DNA of 64,000 nucleotides from Bacteroidales bacterium (GCA_024401355.1 JAKSLF010000002.1:1-64000), one strand, 5' to 3'. Shown: positions 44,898 through 54,565, numbered from the stretch's first letter. Translations and numbers: made by a program. Notes: generated from the letters alone by a model not told the origin.

Positions 44898-45719
44898 ATG
44901 CAATACGATCCTATCAAACGCTCACTTGGCAAGGTGTTCAATGCGACACCCGCACTTCGTGTCATCTTCTACAAGATGCTTGATGTGCTATTGCTGCGCT
45001 CATGGTATATCCGCCTTGAGCTCAACAAATGGAATAGCTCACTTAAAGGATCACCAGCTTTGATTCTCGATGCTGGTAGCGGCTTCGGACAATATACCCA
45101 CCGCATGGCTAATCTCAACAAGCTGCATCAGATTACAGGTGTCGATGTCAAGGAAGAGCAGATTGAGGATTGTAATGGCTTTTTCAAACGTCTCGGCATG
45201 GCCAATCGCGTGAAATTTGAGGTCCAAGACCTGACTCAATATATCCGACCAGACTGCTACGACCTTATTCTGTCTGTCGATGTCATGGAACACATCCTTG
45301 AAGACTGCAAGGTGTTCGAGAATTTCTGCCAGTCTCTTCACAAAGGAGGAACTTTGCTCATCTCAACGCCTTCCGACCTTGGAGGCTCCGACTCTGACGA
45401 GCACGACGACGAACACGCACACGGCTTTATCGACGAACACGTCCGCGATGGATACAATATCGACGATATTAGGCAGAAACTGCTTAATGCCGGGTTCAGC
45501 AAAATCGAAGCAAAATATTCATACGGCACTCCAGGACATGTTTCTTGGGTGTTGTCTATGAAGTGGCCTATCATGGCACTCAATTTCACCAAGTTGTTTT
45601 TCATACTGCTACCTATATATTATATAGTTGTATATCCATGGTGCCTGCTGCTCAACCTCATCGATGTGGCTACGGAACATAAAGCCGGAACAGGTCTGAT
45701 TGTAAAAGCAGTAAAATAA
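44898..45719 (+). CDS. Class I SAM-dependent methyltransferase, membrane-associated
   Basis: 273 residues. The Rossmann methyltransferase has motif I LILDAGSGFGQYT (~55-67), acidic post-I TGVDVKEEQ (~80), and motif IV LILSVDVMEHI (~124). A hydrophobic stretch near 225-255 (FTKLFFILLPIYYIVVYPWCLLLNLI) looks like a membrane anchor, so a lipid or polyprenyl substrate is plausible. The substrate is not known. It overlaps in context with rbfA (2 bases) and the Lol-type permease (13 bases). Confidence 0.85.
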   Translation: MQYDPIKRSLGKVFNATPALRVIFYKMLDVLLLRSWYIRLELNKWNSSLKGSPALILDAGSGFGQYTHRMANLNKLHQITGVDVKEEQIEDCNGFFKRLGMANRVKFEVQDLTQYIRPDCYDLILSVDVMEHILEDCKVFENFCQSLHKGGTLLISTPSDLGGSDSDEHDDEHAHGFIDEHVRDGYNIDDIRQKLLNAGFSKIEAKYSYGTPGHVSWVLSMKWPIMALNFTKLFFILLPIYYIVVYPWCLLLNLIDVATEHKAGTGLIVKAVK

Positions 45720-45732
45720 TCACTACGTGCCG

Positions 45733-46980
45733 ATGAATACGCTACCATTTGTCATAGCAAAACGTTACCTGCTTGCCAAAAAGTCGCAGAATATCATCAA
45801 TGTCATTTCGATGATATCTTCACTTGGCATTATGGTCGGTACGGCTGCTCTGCTTATTGTCCTCAGCGTGTTCAATGGTCTCAATGTTTTTGTTGGTTCA
45901 CTATTCGGTTCTTTTGACCCAGACCTCAAGGTTGAACCACTCTCAGGAAAGGTTTTTGAGGCCGATTCAGCCTATGTCAAACTGATAACCGACATCGAAG
46001 GTGTAGACAATGCTACTTGCATCCTTTGCGACAATGCATTGCTGTCTTACCAAAAACGCCAGATGCCTGCAATGGTTATGGGCGTCGATTCGTTGTTCAA
46101 AAAGGTAATTGCCATAGACGACATCGTTTTCGACGGGAAATACTCCGTTGGTATGTACGGACTCGATTTCTGTATGCTTGGAGCTATCCTGGCCGACCAA
46201 CTCGGAGCACATTCCACCGCCTATGCCTCCAAAATGACGATATACACTCCCAAGCGTACCGGGAAAATTAATATGGCTATGCCCGAAAAGTCGTTTGTGC
46301 AGGAAGAGGCTACCGTATGCGGTTCTTTTGCCGTACAGCAGGTCGACTACGATTCCAACTATGCTATAATTTCTATCGAACAGGCACGCGATTTGTTCTG
46401 CTACTCTGCAAACGAGGTGTCTGCCATTGGCATCCGCGTTGCCGAAGGATATGATATCGACAAGGTCAAGGAAAAAATAAAGGGTGTCTTGGGCGAAAAT
46501 GTCGCTGTCAACGATAAATGGGAACAGCACAAGTCTTTTTTCAAAATGATGCAGGTCGAAAAGTTCATGGCTTTCCTGATTCTCACGTTCATCATCATCA
46601 TTGCTGCATTCAACATTATAGGTTCACTCTCTATGCTCATTTTTGAAAAAAAGGAGAGCATATCTGTACTCAAAAGTATGGGAGCAAGCCGCCAGTTGAT
46701 CACACGCATATTCCTGTTCGAAGGATGGCTCGTCTCCTTAGGAGGTGTCGTCATTGGTTTAATCCTCGGAATTATTCTGGTTCTTATTCAACAGCATTTC
46801 GGGATTATCGGTTTCGCCAATTCCGAAGACTATATCATAAGTGCATATCCTGTACAGTTCCAATGGCTCGATGCACTAATCGTTTTTGTAACCGTATCCA
46901 TTGTCGGCATTCTTGCCGCCTGCTATCCGGTTCACTCTATTGTTGGACGTTATTATTCACAAATGCTGAGCGACAACTAA
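45733..46980 (+). CDS. ABC transporter permease, LolC/LolE (FtsX) family
   Basis: 415 residues from ATG 45733 (a GTG two codons upstream is also possible). The N-terminal membrane segment with FVIAKRYLLAKKSQNIINVISMIS is diagnostic of Lol-type permeases, then a ~230-residue periplasmic domain and three C-terminal FtsX segments (LILTFIIIIAAFNIIGSLSMLIFEKK, with SVLKSMGAS after it). It probably helps release lipoproteins from the inner membrane; the LolD-like ATPase is not next door. Confidence 0.9.
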   Translation: MNTLPFVIAKRYLLAKKSQNIINVISMISSLGIMVGTAALLIVLSVFNGLNVFVGSLFGSFDPDLKVEPLSGKVFEADSAYVKLITDIEGVDNATCILCDNALLSYQKRQMPAMVMGVDSLFKKVIAIDDIVFDGKYSVGMYGLDFCMLGAILADQLGAHSTAYASKMTIYTPKRTGKINMAMPEKSFVQEEATVCGSFAVQQVDYDSNYAIISIEQARDLFCYSANEVSAIGIRVAEGYDIDKVKEKIKGVLGENVAVNDKWEQHKSFFKMMQVEKFMAFLILTFIIIIAAFNIIGSLSMLIFEKKESISVLKSMGASRQLITRIFLFEGWLVSLGGVVIGLILGIILVLIQQHFGIIGFANSEDYIISAYPVQFQWLDALIVFVTVSIVGILAACYPVHSIVGRYYSQMLSDN

Positions 46981-47005
46981 TAATACTAGAATAAAAATAT
47001 ATACT

Positions 47006-47755
47006 ATGTTTCTACTTAAGCCTATCAACCATATCGGTCAATACACGCTTTTTCTGGGACAGACGCTTCGCAAACCAGAGAAATGGAACGTTTTTGGCCG
47101 TAATATTCTTGCCGAAATCGACAAGGTGGGCGTCGACTCTCTTGGCATCGTTACGCTTATTTCGCTTTTTGTCGGCGCTGTTATAACCATACAGACTGCC
47201 AACAACCTTGACAATCCTTTTATCCCTACATACACTGTAGGATTCGCCGCCCGCGAATGCATCATCCTCGAGTTCTCACCAACTATTATTTGTCTCGTTC
47301 TTGCTGGCAAAGTTGGTTCCAACATATCATCCGAAATAGGCACTATGCGCATCACCGAACAAATCGACGCACTCGACATCATGGGCGTCAATTCCGCCGG
47401 ATACCTTGCTGCACCTAAAATCATTGCCATGATCATCAGCGTGCCTCTTCTCGTCATCTATAGTATCGCTATAGGCATTTATGGCGGATACCTGGCCGGA
47501 AAATTCACCGGACTTGTTCCTCCCGACGATTTTATCTATGGTATCCACTTCTCACTTAAACCACACTACATTCCCTACTCACTCTTCAAGTCTACTATAT
47601 TTGGTTTTATCATAGCTTCTATTTCATCTTACTGCGGATATTACACTAAGGGTGGTGCACTCGAAGTTGGTAAGTCAAGCACAACTGCTGTCGTTATAAG
47701 TAGTATCGTTATACTGATGTTCAATCTTGTCATCACTCAATTAATATTATCATGA
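47006..47755 (+). CDS. mlaE: MlaE-type ABC permease (phospholipid/organic solvent transport)
   Basis: 249 residues, five to six membrane segments. MlaE family motifs: VGVDSLGIVTLISLFVGAVITIQTA (~38), FSPTIICLVLAGKVGSNISSEIGTMRITEQIDALDIMG (~90-125, conserved loop), CGYYTKGGALEVGKSSTTAVV. It forms an inner-membrane phospholipid transporter with the ATPase encoded by the overlapping next gene; an MCE-domain MlaD partner is not in the window. Confidence 0.93.
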   Translation: MFLLKPINHIGQYTLFLGQTLRKPEKWNVFGRNILAEIDKVGVDSLGIVTLISLFVGAVITIQTANNLDNPFIPTYTVGFAARECIILEFSPTIICLVLAGKVGSNISSEIGTMRITEQIDALDIMGVNSAGYLAAPKIIAMIISVPLLVIYSIAIGIYGGYLAGKFTGLVPPDDFIYGIHFSLKPHYIPYSLFKSTIFGFIIASISSYCGYYTKGGALEVGKSSTTAVVISSIVILMFNLVITQLILS

Positions 47756-48498
47756 TAGAGGCACAAGGAGTAGTAAAAATTTTTGGCGGCCGCACTATTC
47801 TTCACGGCATCGACGCCACTTTCGAGACTGGCAAGACCAATCTTATCATCGGAAAGAGTGGTTCAGGCAAGACTGTGCTGCTCAAGTCACTTGTCGGCCT
47901 CTACGACATCGATGGAGGTGATATCCACTACGACGGACGTAGCACGATAAGTCTCAACCGCAAACAAAAGGACCAGCTCCGACGCGAAGTTGGTATGCTC
48001 TTCCAGGGTTCGGCTCTTTTTGACTCAAAAACCGTTGAGGAGAATGTGCGATTCCCTCTCGATATGTTTACCGACATGTCATTGGAGGAACGACGCGAAC
48101 GCGCCAATTTCTGCCTCCAACGTGTCAACATCATTAACTCCAACCACCTCTACCCTTCCGAAATAAGTGGTGGTATGCAAAAACGAGTTGCCATCGCACG
48201 AGCTATCGCTCTTAACCCTAAATACCTCTTCTGCGATGAGCCTAACTCTGGTCTCGACCCTGTTACTGCATCTGTCATTGATGAACTCATCAGCGAAATC
48301 ACAAAGGAATACGGCATAACAACTATAATGAATACTCACGACATGAATTCTGTCTTTTCTATCGGAGAGAAGATCATTTTCATTAGTGAAGGCAATAAGG
48401 CATGGGAAGGTTCAAGCGATACTATTGTCGATTCAGGATGCCAACAACTTGAAGAGTTCATCCACACTACTCGCAACATTGTAAAGCACCTCAAATAG
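47752..48498 (+). CDS. mlaF: MlaF-type ABC transporter ATPase
   Basis: 248 residues. Walker A IIGKSGSGKTVLLKSL (~32-47), signature SGGMQKRVAIARAIA (~138-152), Walker B YLFCDEPNSGLDP (~158-170), H-loop NTHDM (~196). The start codon overlaps the mlaE stop as ATGA, which implies translational coupling. Together they power phospholipid trafficking between inner and outer membrane. Confidence 0.94.
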   Translation: MIEAQGVVKIFGGRTILHGIDATFETGKTNLIIGKSGSGKTVLLKSLVGLYDIDGGDIHYDGRSTISLNRKQKDQLRREVGMLFQGSALFDSKTVEENVRFPLDMFTDMSLEERRERANFCLQRVNIINSNHLYPSEISGGMQKRVAIARAIALNPKYLFCDEPNSGLDPVTASVIDELISEITKEYGITTIMNTHDMNSVFSIGEKIIFISEGNKAWEGSSDTIVDSGCQQLEEFIHTTRNIVKHLK

Positions 48499-48520
48499 CA
48501 TCTTCCTATCACCGACTGCC

Positions 48521-50035
48521 ATGCAAAAGATTTTTCTTCAGCAACAGATTTCCACTCTTGACAAGCTGACTGTCGAACGCCAAAATATCACTTCGCTCCA
48601 ACTTATGGAACGTGCGGCCAAGACGGTGGCCGACTTTGTCATGAGCAGGTTCGACCGCTGTCGAGTGGCTATTATGGCTGGTCCAGGAAATAATGGTGGT
48701 GACGGACTTGTTGTCGCAAGAATGTTGTCTATTGTCGGATTCGATGTCACCGTTTATTCTTTTACAGGACGTAGCGGAAATCGTTCTGATGACTGTGAAG
48801 CCAATTTCAAAAAACTGCCTCCATCGGTTGCCAAGCATGTCAATTTTATCGAACCTTCGCTAGAGGATTATCCTATCATTGTCGATGCTTTGCTTGGCAC
48901 CGGACTGTCTCGCAAGGTCGAAGGAATAATTGCTGAAGCCATAGATCGAATCAATAGTTCCGACACTACAATAATAAGCATTGACCTCCCATCAGGTATG
49001 GGCTGCGAAGAGACTCTCACCTGTCTCGACGACATGCCTATCGTTAAAGCCGATTTCACTATCGGTTTTCAACAACCTAAACTCGCTTTTATGATGCCCG
49101 AAGCTCATCAATATGTGGGAGAATGGACTGTAACCGACATTGGAATAGATTCTACTGCTATAGCAGAAAACTCTACCGATATGTTCCTTATCGAACAGTC
49201 TGACATTGCCAGTATGATTAAGTGTCGCAACCGCTTCGCACATAAGGGTTCCATAGGACGTTCTATTATCTTTGCCGGGTCACGCGGCATGATGGGAGCT
49301 GCACAGTTGTCTGCCAAGGCTTGCCTGAGAGGCGGAACAGGACTTCTGACTATGGCTATTCCTTCTGTCGGATATGAGATAATGCAAATAGGTGTTCCCG
49401 AGGCTATGGCCGTGACTATTGGAGATGATTTCATCACTAGCAATTCTTTTGAGCCAAGTCGACTTCCCAAAACCGATGCTGTAGGCATTGGTCCCGGACT
49501 CGGACGCAACCACTCTACACAAGACATCATAAACGATGTCCTGGCATTAAGAAAACCAACTGTGATAGATGCCGACGCTTTATGGCACCTTGCAAAAATA
49601 CGTAACAATGGTTCCCCCAAGTTGGATATGGCAATACTCACCCCACATGAAGGCGAATTTGACAATCTTACTTGTCCTCATAACTCTCGTTATGATCGAT
49701 TGCTGACTGCTCGTCGTTTTGCTGTCGACAACAAGACAACTCTGATTCTCAAGGGTGCATTTACAGCAATATGTCTCTGCGACGGTCGTATTGTCTTCAA
49801 CCCTACAGGCAATGCCGGAATGGCTACTGGTGGCAGCGGCGATGTTCTGACAGGTATCCTCACCGCTTTACTCGCACAAGGCTATTCTACAGAAGAATCT
49901 GCTATCATTGGAGTTTACTTGCATGGACTCGCCGGCGACATTGCCGAACAACATACTACTGACATTGCTCTCATCGCCTCAGATATAATCAAATACTTGC
50001 CAGAAGCATGGCAGAGGGTGAAAACAAAGCACTAA
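48521..50035 (+). CDS. nnr: Bifunctional NAD(P)HX epimerase / ADP-dependent dehydratase
   Basis: 504 residues. It repairs hydrated NADH and NADPH. The N-terminal YjeF epimerase domain has LQLMERAAKTVADF (~27), AGPGNNGGDGLVVAR (~54) and VDALLGTGLSRKVEG (~122). The C-terminal CARKD kinase-like domain has KGSIGRSIIFAGSRGMMGAAQLSAKACLRGGTG (~243, split by position), PHEGEF (~370) and the ATP site GGSGDVLTG (~442). It follows mlaF by 22 bases. Confidence 0.95.
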   Translation: MQKIFLQQQISTLDKLTVERQNITSLQLMERAAKTVADFVMSRFDRCRVAIMAGPGNNGGDGLVVARMLSIVGFDVTVYSFTGRSGNRSDDCEANFKKLPPSVAKHVNFIEPSLEDYPIIVDALLGTGLSRKVEGIIAEAIDRINSSDTTIISIDLPSGMGCEETLTCLDDMPIVKADFTIGFQQPKLAFMMPEAHQYVGEWTVTDIGIDSTAIAENSTDMFLIEQSDIASMIKCRNRFAHKGSIGRSIIFAGSRGMMGAAQLSAKACLRGGTGLLTMAIPSVGYEIMQIGVPEAMAVTIGDDFITSNSFEPSRLPKTDAVGIGPGLGRNHSTQDIINDVLALRKPTVIDADALWHLAKIRNNGSPKLDMAILTPHEGEFDNLTCPHNSRYDRLLTARRFAVDNKTTLILKGAFTAICLCDGRIVFNPTGNAGMATGGSGDVLTGILTALLAQGYSTEESAIIGVYLHGLAGDIAEQHTTDIALIASDIIKYLPEAWQRVKTKH

Positions 50036-50189
50036 AAACACTCTCCATTTATCCCAAAACAGCCCCGTCATTCGTCCCAAATCATACTTTTCGGCACTAA
50101 AAGCAGTTTTGCCATGGTGTCTATCCCACTTATTTTCTATATATAAAACATTAGCTTTACTTTGCACTCAAACAAAACAACGAATTGAT

Positions 50190-50792
50190 ATGATAATTGA
50201 CGGATTGTTTATCGGATTGAGTGTCGGAGCTTCTTGCCTTGCTTCATGCGGACCGCTTGTTATGTCGGTGATAATGAAAAATACACCAACTACAACTGGC
50301 GCGTATGCCTATTTATTCAAATTCATGTCCGGAAGGCTTGTTGCTTACTTTTTAATAGCTCTGCTTACTTGTCTATTATGCCATTCTCTGTCATTGCCCA
50401 AATATGTCATAGCTATTACGACTCTCTTCGTTGGGCTGATGATGATTCTCAATGCTTTTTTCAAGATGCCATCCTATTGCCTTAACGGACGAGGTATAAA
50501 GTCATTCGTTCGCCAACATCTGTCTTGGGCCTACGTTAGCATTTTGGGATTTATCTCGTCTATTAATGTATGCCCACCTGTCATTGCCGTCGCAACGTCT
50601 TCCGCCACTTCCGGCTCAATCATCGATTCACTTGCTACGTTCACTCTTTTCTTTATAGGCTCATCACTATATATGTTGCCCCTACCTCTCATTTCGCTGG
50701 TCGGCGACAAGGTTGCCCTGCAGACTATCGGCAAGTTCGCATCAATTATTGTGGGCGTTATGTTCATCATAAAAGCTTTACTGACTTTCTGA
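50190..50792 (+). CDS. Polytopic membrane protein, TauE/SafE- or DsbD-transmembrane-like
   Basis: 200 residues from ATG 50190, chosen because the upstream extension is cysteine-rich non-membrane sequence that does not fit. Six membrane segments. Conserved-looking Cys motifs: GASCLASCGPLVMS near the N-terminus and INVCPPVIAVATSSATSGS near 115, similar to the paired-Cys halves of CcdA/DsbD transmembrane electron carriers and of sulfite-exporter-like proteins. It precedes a NapH-like iron-sulphur membrane protein by 22 bases, so electron transfer across the inner membrane is a plausible role. Family assignment is tentative. Confidence 0.75.
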   Translation: MIIDGLFIGLSVGASCLASCGPLVMSVIMKNTPTTTGAYAYLFKFMSGRLVAYFLIALLTCLLCHSLSLPKYVIAITTLFVGLMMILNAFFKMPSYCLNGRGIKSFVRQHLSWAYVSILGFISSINVCPPVIAVATSSATSGSIIDSLATFTLFFIGSSLYMLPLPLISLVGDKVALQTIGKFASIIVGVMFIIKALLTF

Positions 50793-50814
50793 AAACTACA
50801 TAACTTATATCATA

Positions 50815-51942
50815 ATGAAAAACAATCTCTATTCAAGCGGTAGCATTTTGAGGAGTTCTTTGCTCACGCTGCCTATGGTTCTTATCTCTCTCTTGATGCT
50901 TAGTCAAGGACTCACTGGCCATTTGGCCGACACTATCGGTTTCGTTGTCACCGTGGCTTTCTATTCGTCTCTCTTCTTCCTGATGCTCTACAAGGGTGCA
51001 ATCGACAAGTGGCGTGCCATTGCATTTATCGTGTCTGCGGTTCTCTTTTCCGTGTCGTTCATGAACAATCTTATCAACTTGCGTGGTTCGGTCACTTATT
51101 CCGATGAAGAGATTATGACGTGCGAAATCCCTTTCTGCCACATTGTGACTACCATGATTCTGATTCCTGCTGCTATCAAGCAGACTATCATTTTCCCCGG
51201 TAGCATTGCATCCGGCTTCGCCTCTATCTCTTCAATGCTCGTTATCGTGATTGGCTCCAGCATTATCCTTGGCCGTGGTTTCTGCTCATGGGGATGCTTC
51301 TATGGCGGATGGGACGATGGATTCAGCCGTGTCACACGCAAGCCAATAATCAAACGTGTAAATGCAGCTTACCGATGGTTCGCTTTCGCCATGTTCATTG
51401 TCATGGCTCTTTGGTCTGCTGCCACCCTGATGCCCGAATATTGCTCTTGGCTCTGCCCATTTAAGCTCGTTACCGAACGCGATGCTATTGTCGATACCGA
51501 AACTCTTCTCAAGAATGTCGTGATGCTGATTACGTTTGGCACTCTTGTCGTCGCACTGCCTTTATTGACCAAGAAACGCATCCAATGTGCTACGTTCTGC
51601 CCAATGGGTGCTTTCGAGTCGCTGTTCAACAAGATTAGTCTGTTCCATGTTGTCAACAACGAAAGCAAGTGTATCAAATGCGGCAAGTGCCAGAAGAGTT
51701 GTCCACTGCTCGCCATAAGCAAGGACAACAAACCTCTTATCAACTGCGCCAAGTGCGGCCGATGTGTCGATGAGTGCCCTACTGGAGCTATGCAGATGCA
51801 TATAAAGGGAACTCCTCTCGGCAAGCATTTTACTGTCGCCCGACTCCTGTTCCTCTATCCTGCCTACTCACTTATGATCACTCTCATCGGCAGCAGTGTT
51901 GCCAATGCTATTAGCCTTATTCTTAAAACTTTTATTTTCTAA
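50815..51942 (+). CDS. NapH/NosR-like membrane protein with two 4Fe-4S clusters
   Basis: 375 residues. Five or six membrane segments carry paired-Cys motifs typical of the family: CSWGCFYGG (~159), CSWLCPFK (~204) and CATFCPMG (~260). The soluble part has two ferredoxin motifs, CIKCGKCQKSCP (~282-293) and CAKCGRCVDECP (~309-320). Such proteins pass electrons from quinol or ferredoxin to periplasmic reductases or maturation factors. No terminal reductase is nearby, so the acceptor is unknown. It is flanked by a TauE-like membrane protein and a small anchored protein in the same direction. Confidence 0.88.
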   Translation: MKNNLYSSGSILRSSLLTLPMVLISLLMLSQGLTGHLADTIGFVVTVAFYSSLFFLMLYKGAIDKWRAIAFIVSAVLFSVSFMNNLINLRGSVTYSDEEIMTCEIPFCHIVTTMILIPAAIKQTIIFPGSIASGFASISSMLVIVIGSSIILGRGFCSWGCFYGGWDDGFSRVTRKPIIKRVNAAYRWFAFAMFIVMALWSAATLMPEYCSWLCPFKLVTERDAIVDTETLLKNVVMLITFGTLVVALPLLTKKRIQCATFCPMGAFESLFNKISLFHVVNNESKCIKCGKCQKSCPLLAISKDNKPLINCAKCGRCVDECPTGAMQMHIKGTPLGKHFTVARLLFLYPAYSLMITLIGSSVANAISLILKTFIF

Positions 51943-51946
51943 CTCT

Positions 51947-52309
51947 ATGAAATACATAACATATCCTCTGGCAGCTTTTATGACTATTGCCATGCTACTT
52001 ATCTTTATTAATATGGGACAATGGATGCAGATGATGGTCCAACTGCCATTCATGAAGGTCGATCCATGGATCGCCGGTGGCGAGGTTGTCGATTCTGTCA
52101 TAACCGATTCTTCCCGCATTTATATCCACGAGGCTGCTCATCCTGGACTCTTCACCAACGATGAAAGCAATGAAATGGTGCAGTATGATATCTATGGCGT
52201 TGTCAGCGACTCACTTCTCATGTCTGTTGCCGGTAGTAAACCCGACGACGTCATCAAGTCGTGCAAGACCAGCGACCATCAGATTATCCGCTTCTACCGC
52301 AAGAGATAG
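51947..52309 (+). CDS. Small membrane-anchored protein of unknown function
   Basis: 120 residues from ATG 51947, 4 bases after the NapH-like gene's stop. One N-terminal membrane segment (YPLAAFMTIAMLLIFINMG), then a ~90-residue mixed alpha/beta domain likely in the periplasm (EVVDSVITDSSRIYIHEAAH; IRFYRKR at the end). No cysteines except one, no known family. The tight spacing suggests a partner of the NapH-like electron carrier. Its last 16 bases overlap the end of the convergent LytTR gene. Confidence 0.75.
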   Translation: MKYITYPLAAFMTIAMLLIFINMGQWMQMMVQLPFMKVDPWIAGGEVVDSVITDSSRIYIHEAAHPGLFTNDESNEMVQYDIYGVVSDSLLMSVAGSKPDDVIKSCKTSDHQIIRFYRKR

Positions 52310-53091
52310 TCCTTCGCATATTGACGGGCCAATGGAATGATATGCAGTCCGCCATTCATAATGAGTCTATAGCCTGCCGTACTATTGCCGTCTATGGTCA
52401 GTATATTCTCGGTGTTCACAAGATAGGCGCGATGACAACGCTTCACTTGTGGCACCGATGATAACTGCTCTTCTATCGATGCTATTGTCGATCGCATCAC
52501 TACACTTTTGTCCGACATGACAATGTTGCAGTAGTTCCTGTCCGACTCAACGTAAAGCAAATCTGACAATTCCAGCGATAGCAAGTCGCTCTTGCCTGTT
52601 CCCTTTATTGTCAATGCGCTATTCTGCTTTTGCAGGTCCTCCTCTTTCTCATGCCGTTTCTCTGGCAACATCAGACCTATGCCAAATATAACAACACCAA
52701 TTGCCAATGTCTGCCACAACGCAACCCATGCCACTTCCCATGTCATAGGAGCACCCAATGTCAGCACAAAGCACATCATATTGCCAAAACTAATCAACGC
52801 CGCAATGCTTATCAGATAAATGAATAGTCGACCTCGATTCCACTTGTCCGAATGGAAAAAGTCCTTGCGAAGCAATGGCAATATGTAACTCGGCAAAACA
52901 CATCCTATCCATGTGACAAAAAAGTATGGAATCATCATCACAAAGCGGTCATTGCCCATCCTGTCAATACAAAATGGCTGCATCACCACCAATATGAAAT
53001 ATACAGCTACTCCATATACAGCACCACTTATCCACTGGTTTACATCATGAAAAGGTATATGATGATTCCAAAATCGTCTAATCCACTCCAT
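52294..53091 (-). CDS. Membrane-bound LytTR-type transcription regulator
   Basis: 265 residues from ATG 53091; a GTG nine codons upstream would overlap the previous gene. Four hydrophobic segments lie in the first ~145 residues, then a short Lys/Glu linker (PEKRHEKEEDLQKQ) and a C-terminal LytTR DNA-binding domain (SLELSDLLYVESDRNYCNIV, VKRCHRAYLVNTENI). Same architecture as the regulator at 18.9 kb, with low identity. It starts 2 bases after the AAA_14-type ATPase gene's stop and is convergent with the redox cluster, overlapping it by 16 bases. Confidence 0.86.
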   Translation of the reverse strand: MEWIRRFWNHHIPFHDVNQWISGAVYGVAVYFILVVMQPFCIDRMGNDRFVMMIPYFFVTWIGCVLPSYILPLLRKDFFHSDKWNRGRLFIYLISIAALISFGNMMCFVLTLGAPMTWEVAWVALWQTLAIGVVIFGIGLMLPEKRHEKEEDLQKQNSALTIKGTGKSDLLSLELSDLLYVESDRNYCNIVMSDKSVVMRSTIASIEEQLSSVPQVKRCHRAYLVNTENILTIDGNSTAGYRLIMNGGLHIIPLARQYAKDYLLR

Positions 53092-53093
53092 TT

Positions 53094-54266
53094 TCAATAA
53101 TTTAAGCCGAAATGCCACAACGGAATATATTGACCGTTGGCATATTCAATATCATCACGAACAACAATGCCATTCTCTATGTCAGAGATCTGCCTCTTCC
53201 CTTTTCGCATACCACCGACCTCAAATGTATATTTGCCTATGCAGAAGTCAGACACTCGCGATGAAGTGACTTCATTACGAACTCTCATCTGGTTGTAGAA
53301 AAATGTCTCACGTACATTTCCTATGTTTGGATTGCCACCTGCCAAGACATTCATCAGACTCGGGTTGTCGACATAAATCTTCTGCACTTTCCCCAACGAA
53401 ATCAAGCCACCTGTATCATCTCGTAACTGACCAAGCATCCCTGAACGTTCGAGATATAGCAAATAATCAGGGACATTATTGTTGCTCACACCAATCTCAC
53501 GTGCTAAATTGCTTGCATTGGGCTTAACCGGTGCCAATTCAGATATTATCATCAGTAGCTGTTTTAACTTTCTGGCGGTTGTTGCCTTCATGTCGGCAAA
53601 TTGCATGATGTCTACTTCTATTGTCTGATTTACAACCTGCAGCATTCTCGTTGCAAAACGACCTTCCTTTACAAATGGATAATAACCATCTTTCAAGTAT
53701 TGTCTAAATAAAGGCAATGGATGCGGCAATTCAGGTATATCTACCTTATGAGACAATATCTCTTCTAATGAATATATTGGCACAACAATTTTATGAAACA
53801 TTTCAAGATATTCTCTAAACGACAATCCTTGCACATGTTCTAAAACCGCCCTTCGACTTAAATCTGATTCGCCTTTTGTGATGTCTAATATTGATGAACC
53901 AGTAAAAGTGACACGCAAGTCAGGATGAGAATCATATATCTCCTTCAACTCACGCGACCAACCTTCGTATTTATGAACCTCATCAATATACAAATGTCCA
54001 CCACCATCCTTCACAAATTCAGATGCTAAATCTGCCAACTTATGATTTGAAAAATAAGTGTTATCAGCCGACACATAGAGGTTATGCACCTGTTTATTCT
54101 CCTTGATATGTTGAAGCATCATCGTCGACTTACCTACACCACGAGGACCAACTATACCAGTAAGACGACCTTGCCAGTCGACATCTGCATAGATATATCG
54201 GTGAAACGAAGTCGGTGTCAACCGTAATTGCTCTTTCATTACCGAATATAGTGAATTGTCTATCAT
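53094..54266 (-). CDS. AAA_14/DUF4143-type ATPase
   Basis: 390 residues. Walker A GIVGPRGVGKSTMML (~37-51), Walker B HLYIDEVHKYEGW (~91-103), sensor-like VTFTGSSILDI (~120), and a winged-helix segment (NASNLAREIGVSNNNVPDYLLYLERSGML, ~250-278) then the C-terminal DUF4143-like nuclease-fold region (FFYNQMR). This family is frequent and multi-copy in Bacteroidota, with no agreed function. It is followed 2 bases later by the LytTR regulator. Two 18-base direct repeats lie 68-117 bases upstream. Confidence 0.9.
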   Translation of the reverse strand: MIDNSLYSVMKEQLRLTPTSFHRYIYADVDWQGRLTGIVGPRGVGKSTMMLQHIKENKQVHNLYVSADNTYFSNHKLADLASEFVKDGGGHLYIDEVHKYEGWSRELKEIYDSHPDLRVTFTGSSILDITKGESDLSRRAVLEHVQGLSFREYLEMFHKIVVPIYSLEEILSHKVDIPELPHPLPLFRQYLKDGYYPFVKEGRFATRMLQVVNQTIEVDIMQFADMKATTARKLKQLLMIISELAPVKPNASNLAREIGVSNNNVPDYLLYLERSGMLGQLRDDTGGLISLGKVQKIYVDNPSLMNVLAGGNPNIGNVRETFFYNQMRVRNEVTSSRVSDFCIGKYTFEVGGMRKGKRQISDIENGIVVRDDIEYANGQYIPLWHFGLNY

Positions 54267-54333
54267 ATCCTTTTATTCAATTATTGTGCAAATGAATAAA
54301 TTTTATTTCAATAAAAGAAGTTTTTGACTAAAA

Positions 54334-54383
54334 ATATACCTCAATGAACGAAGATATTATATCAGATATACCTCAATGAACGA
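54334..54383. repeat. Two 18-base direct repeats upstream of the AAA ATPase gene
   Basis: ATATACCTCAATGAACGA occurs exactly at 54334-54351 and 54366-54383, a 32-base period (about three helical turns), which would place two protein-binding sites on the same face of the DNA. They lie 68-117 bases before the ATPase start codon and could be an operator. Confidence 0.7.
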
Positions 54384-54565
54384 TAAAATTCACATCGCAC
54401 AAACTTCGACCACGGTAGGCACATAGACTTAACCACCTCATAACGTTAATAATAAATCCGATCAGTGATTCACTTCGGCGTCAGCACATGGGCATTTTGA
54501 GTATCGGAGAAGGCTGCAATTAGTTTTCTAACTATCAAGCATGAGCACTTGCACTGACTATAACA

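Noticed and set aside
54334..54383. CRISPR array or replication iterons
   Set aside because: Only two repeat units with a 14-base spacer, no cas or rep gene nearby.
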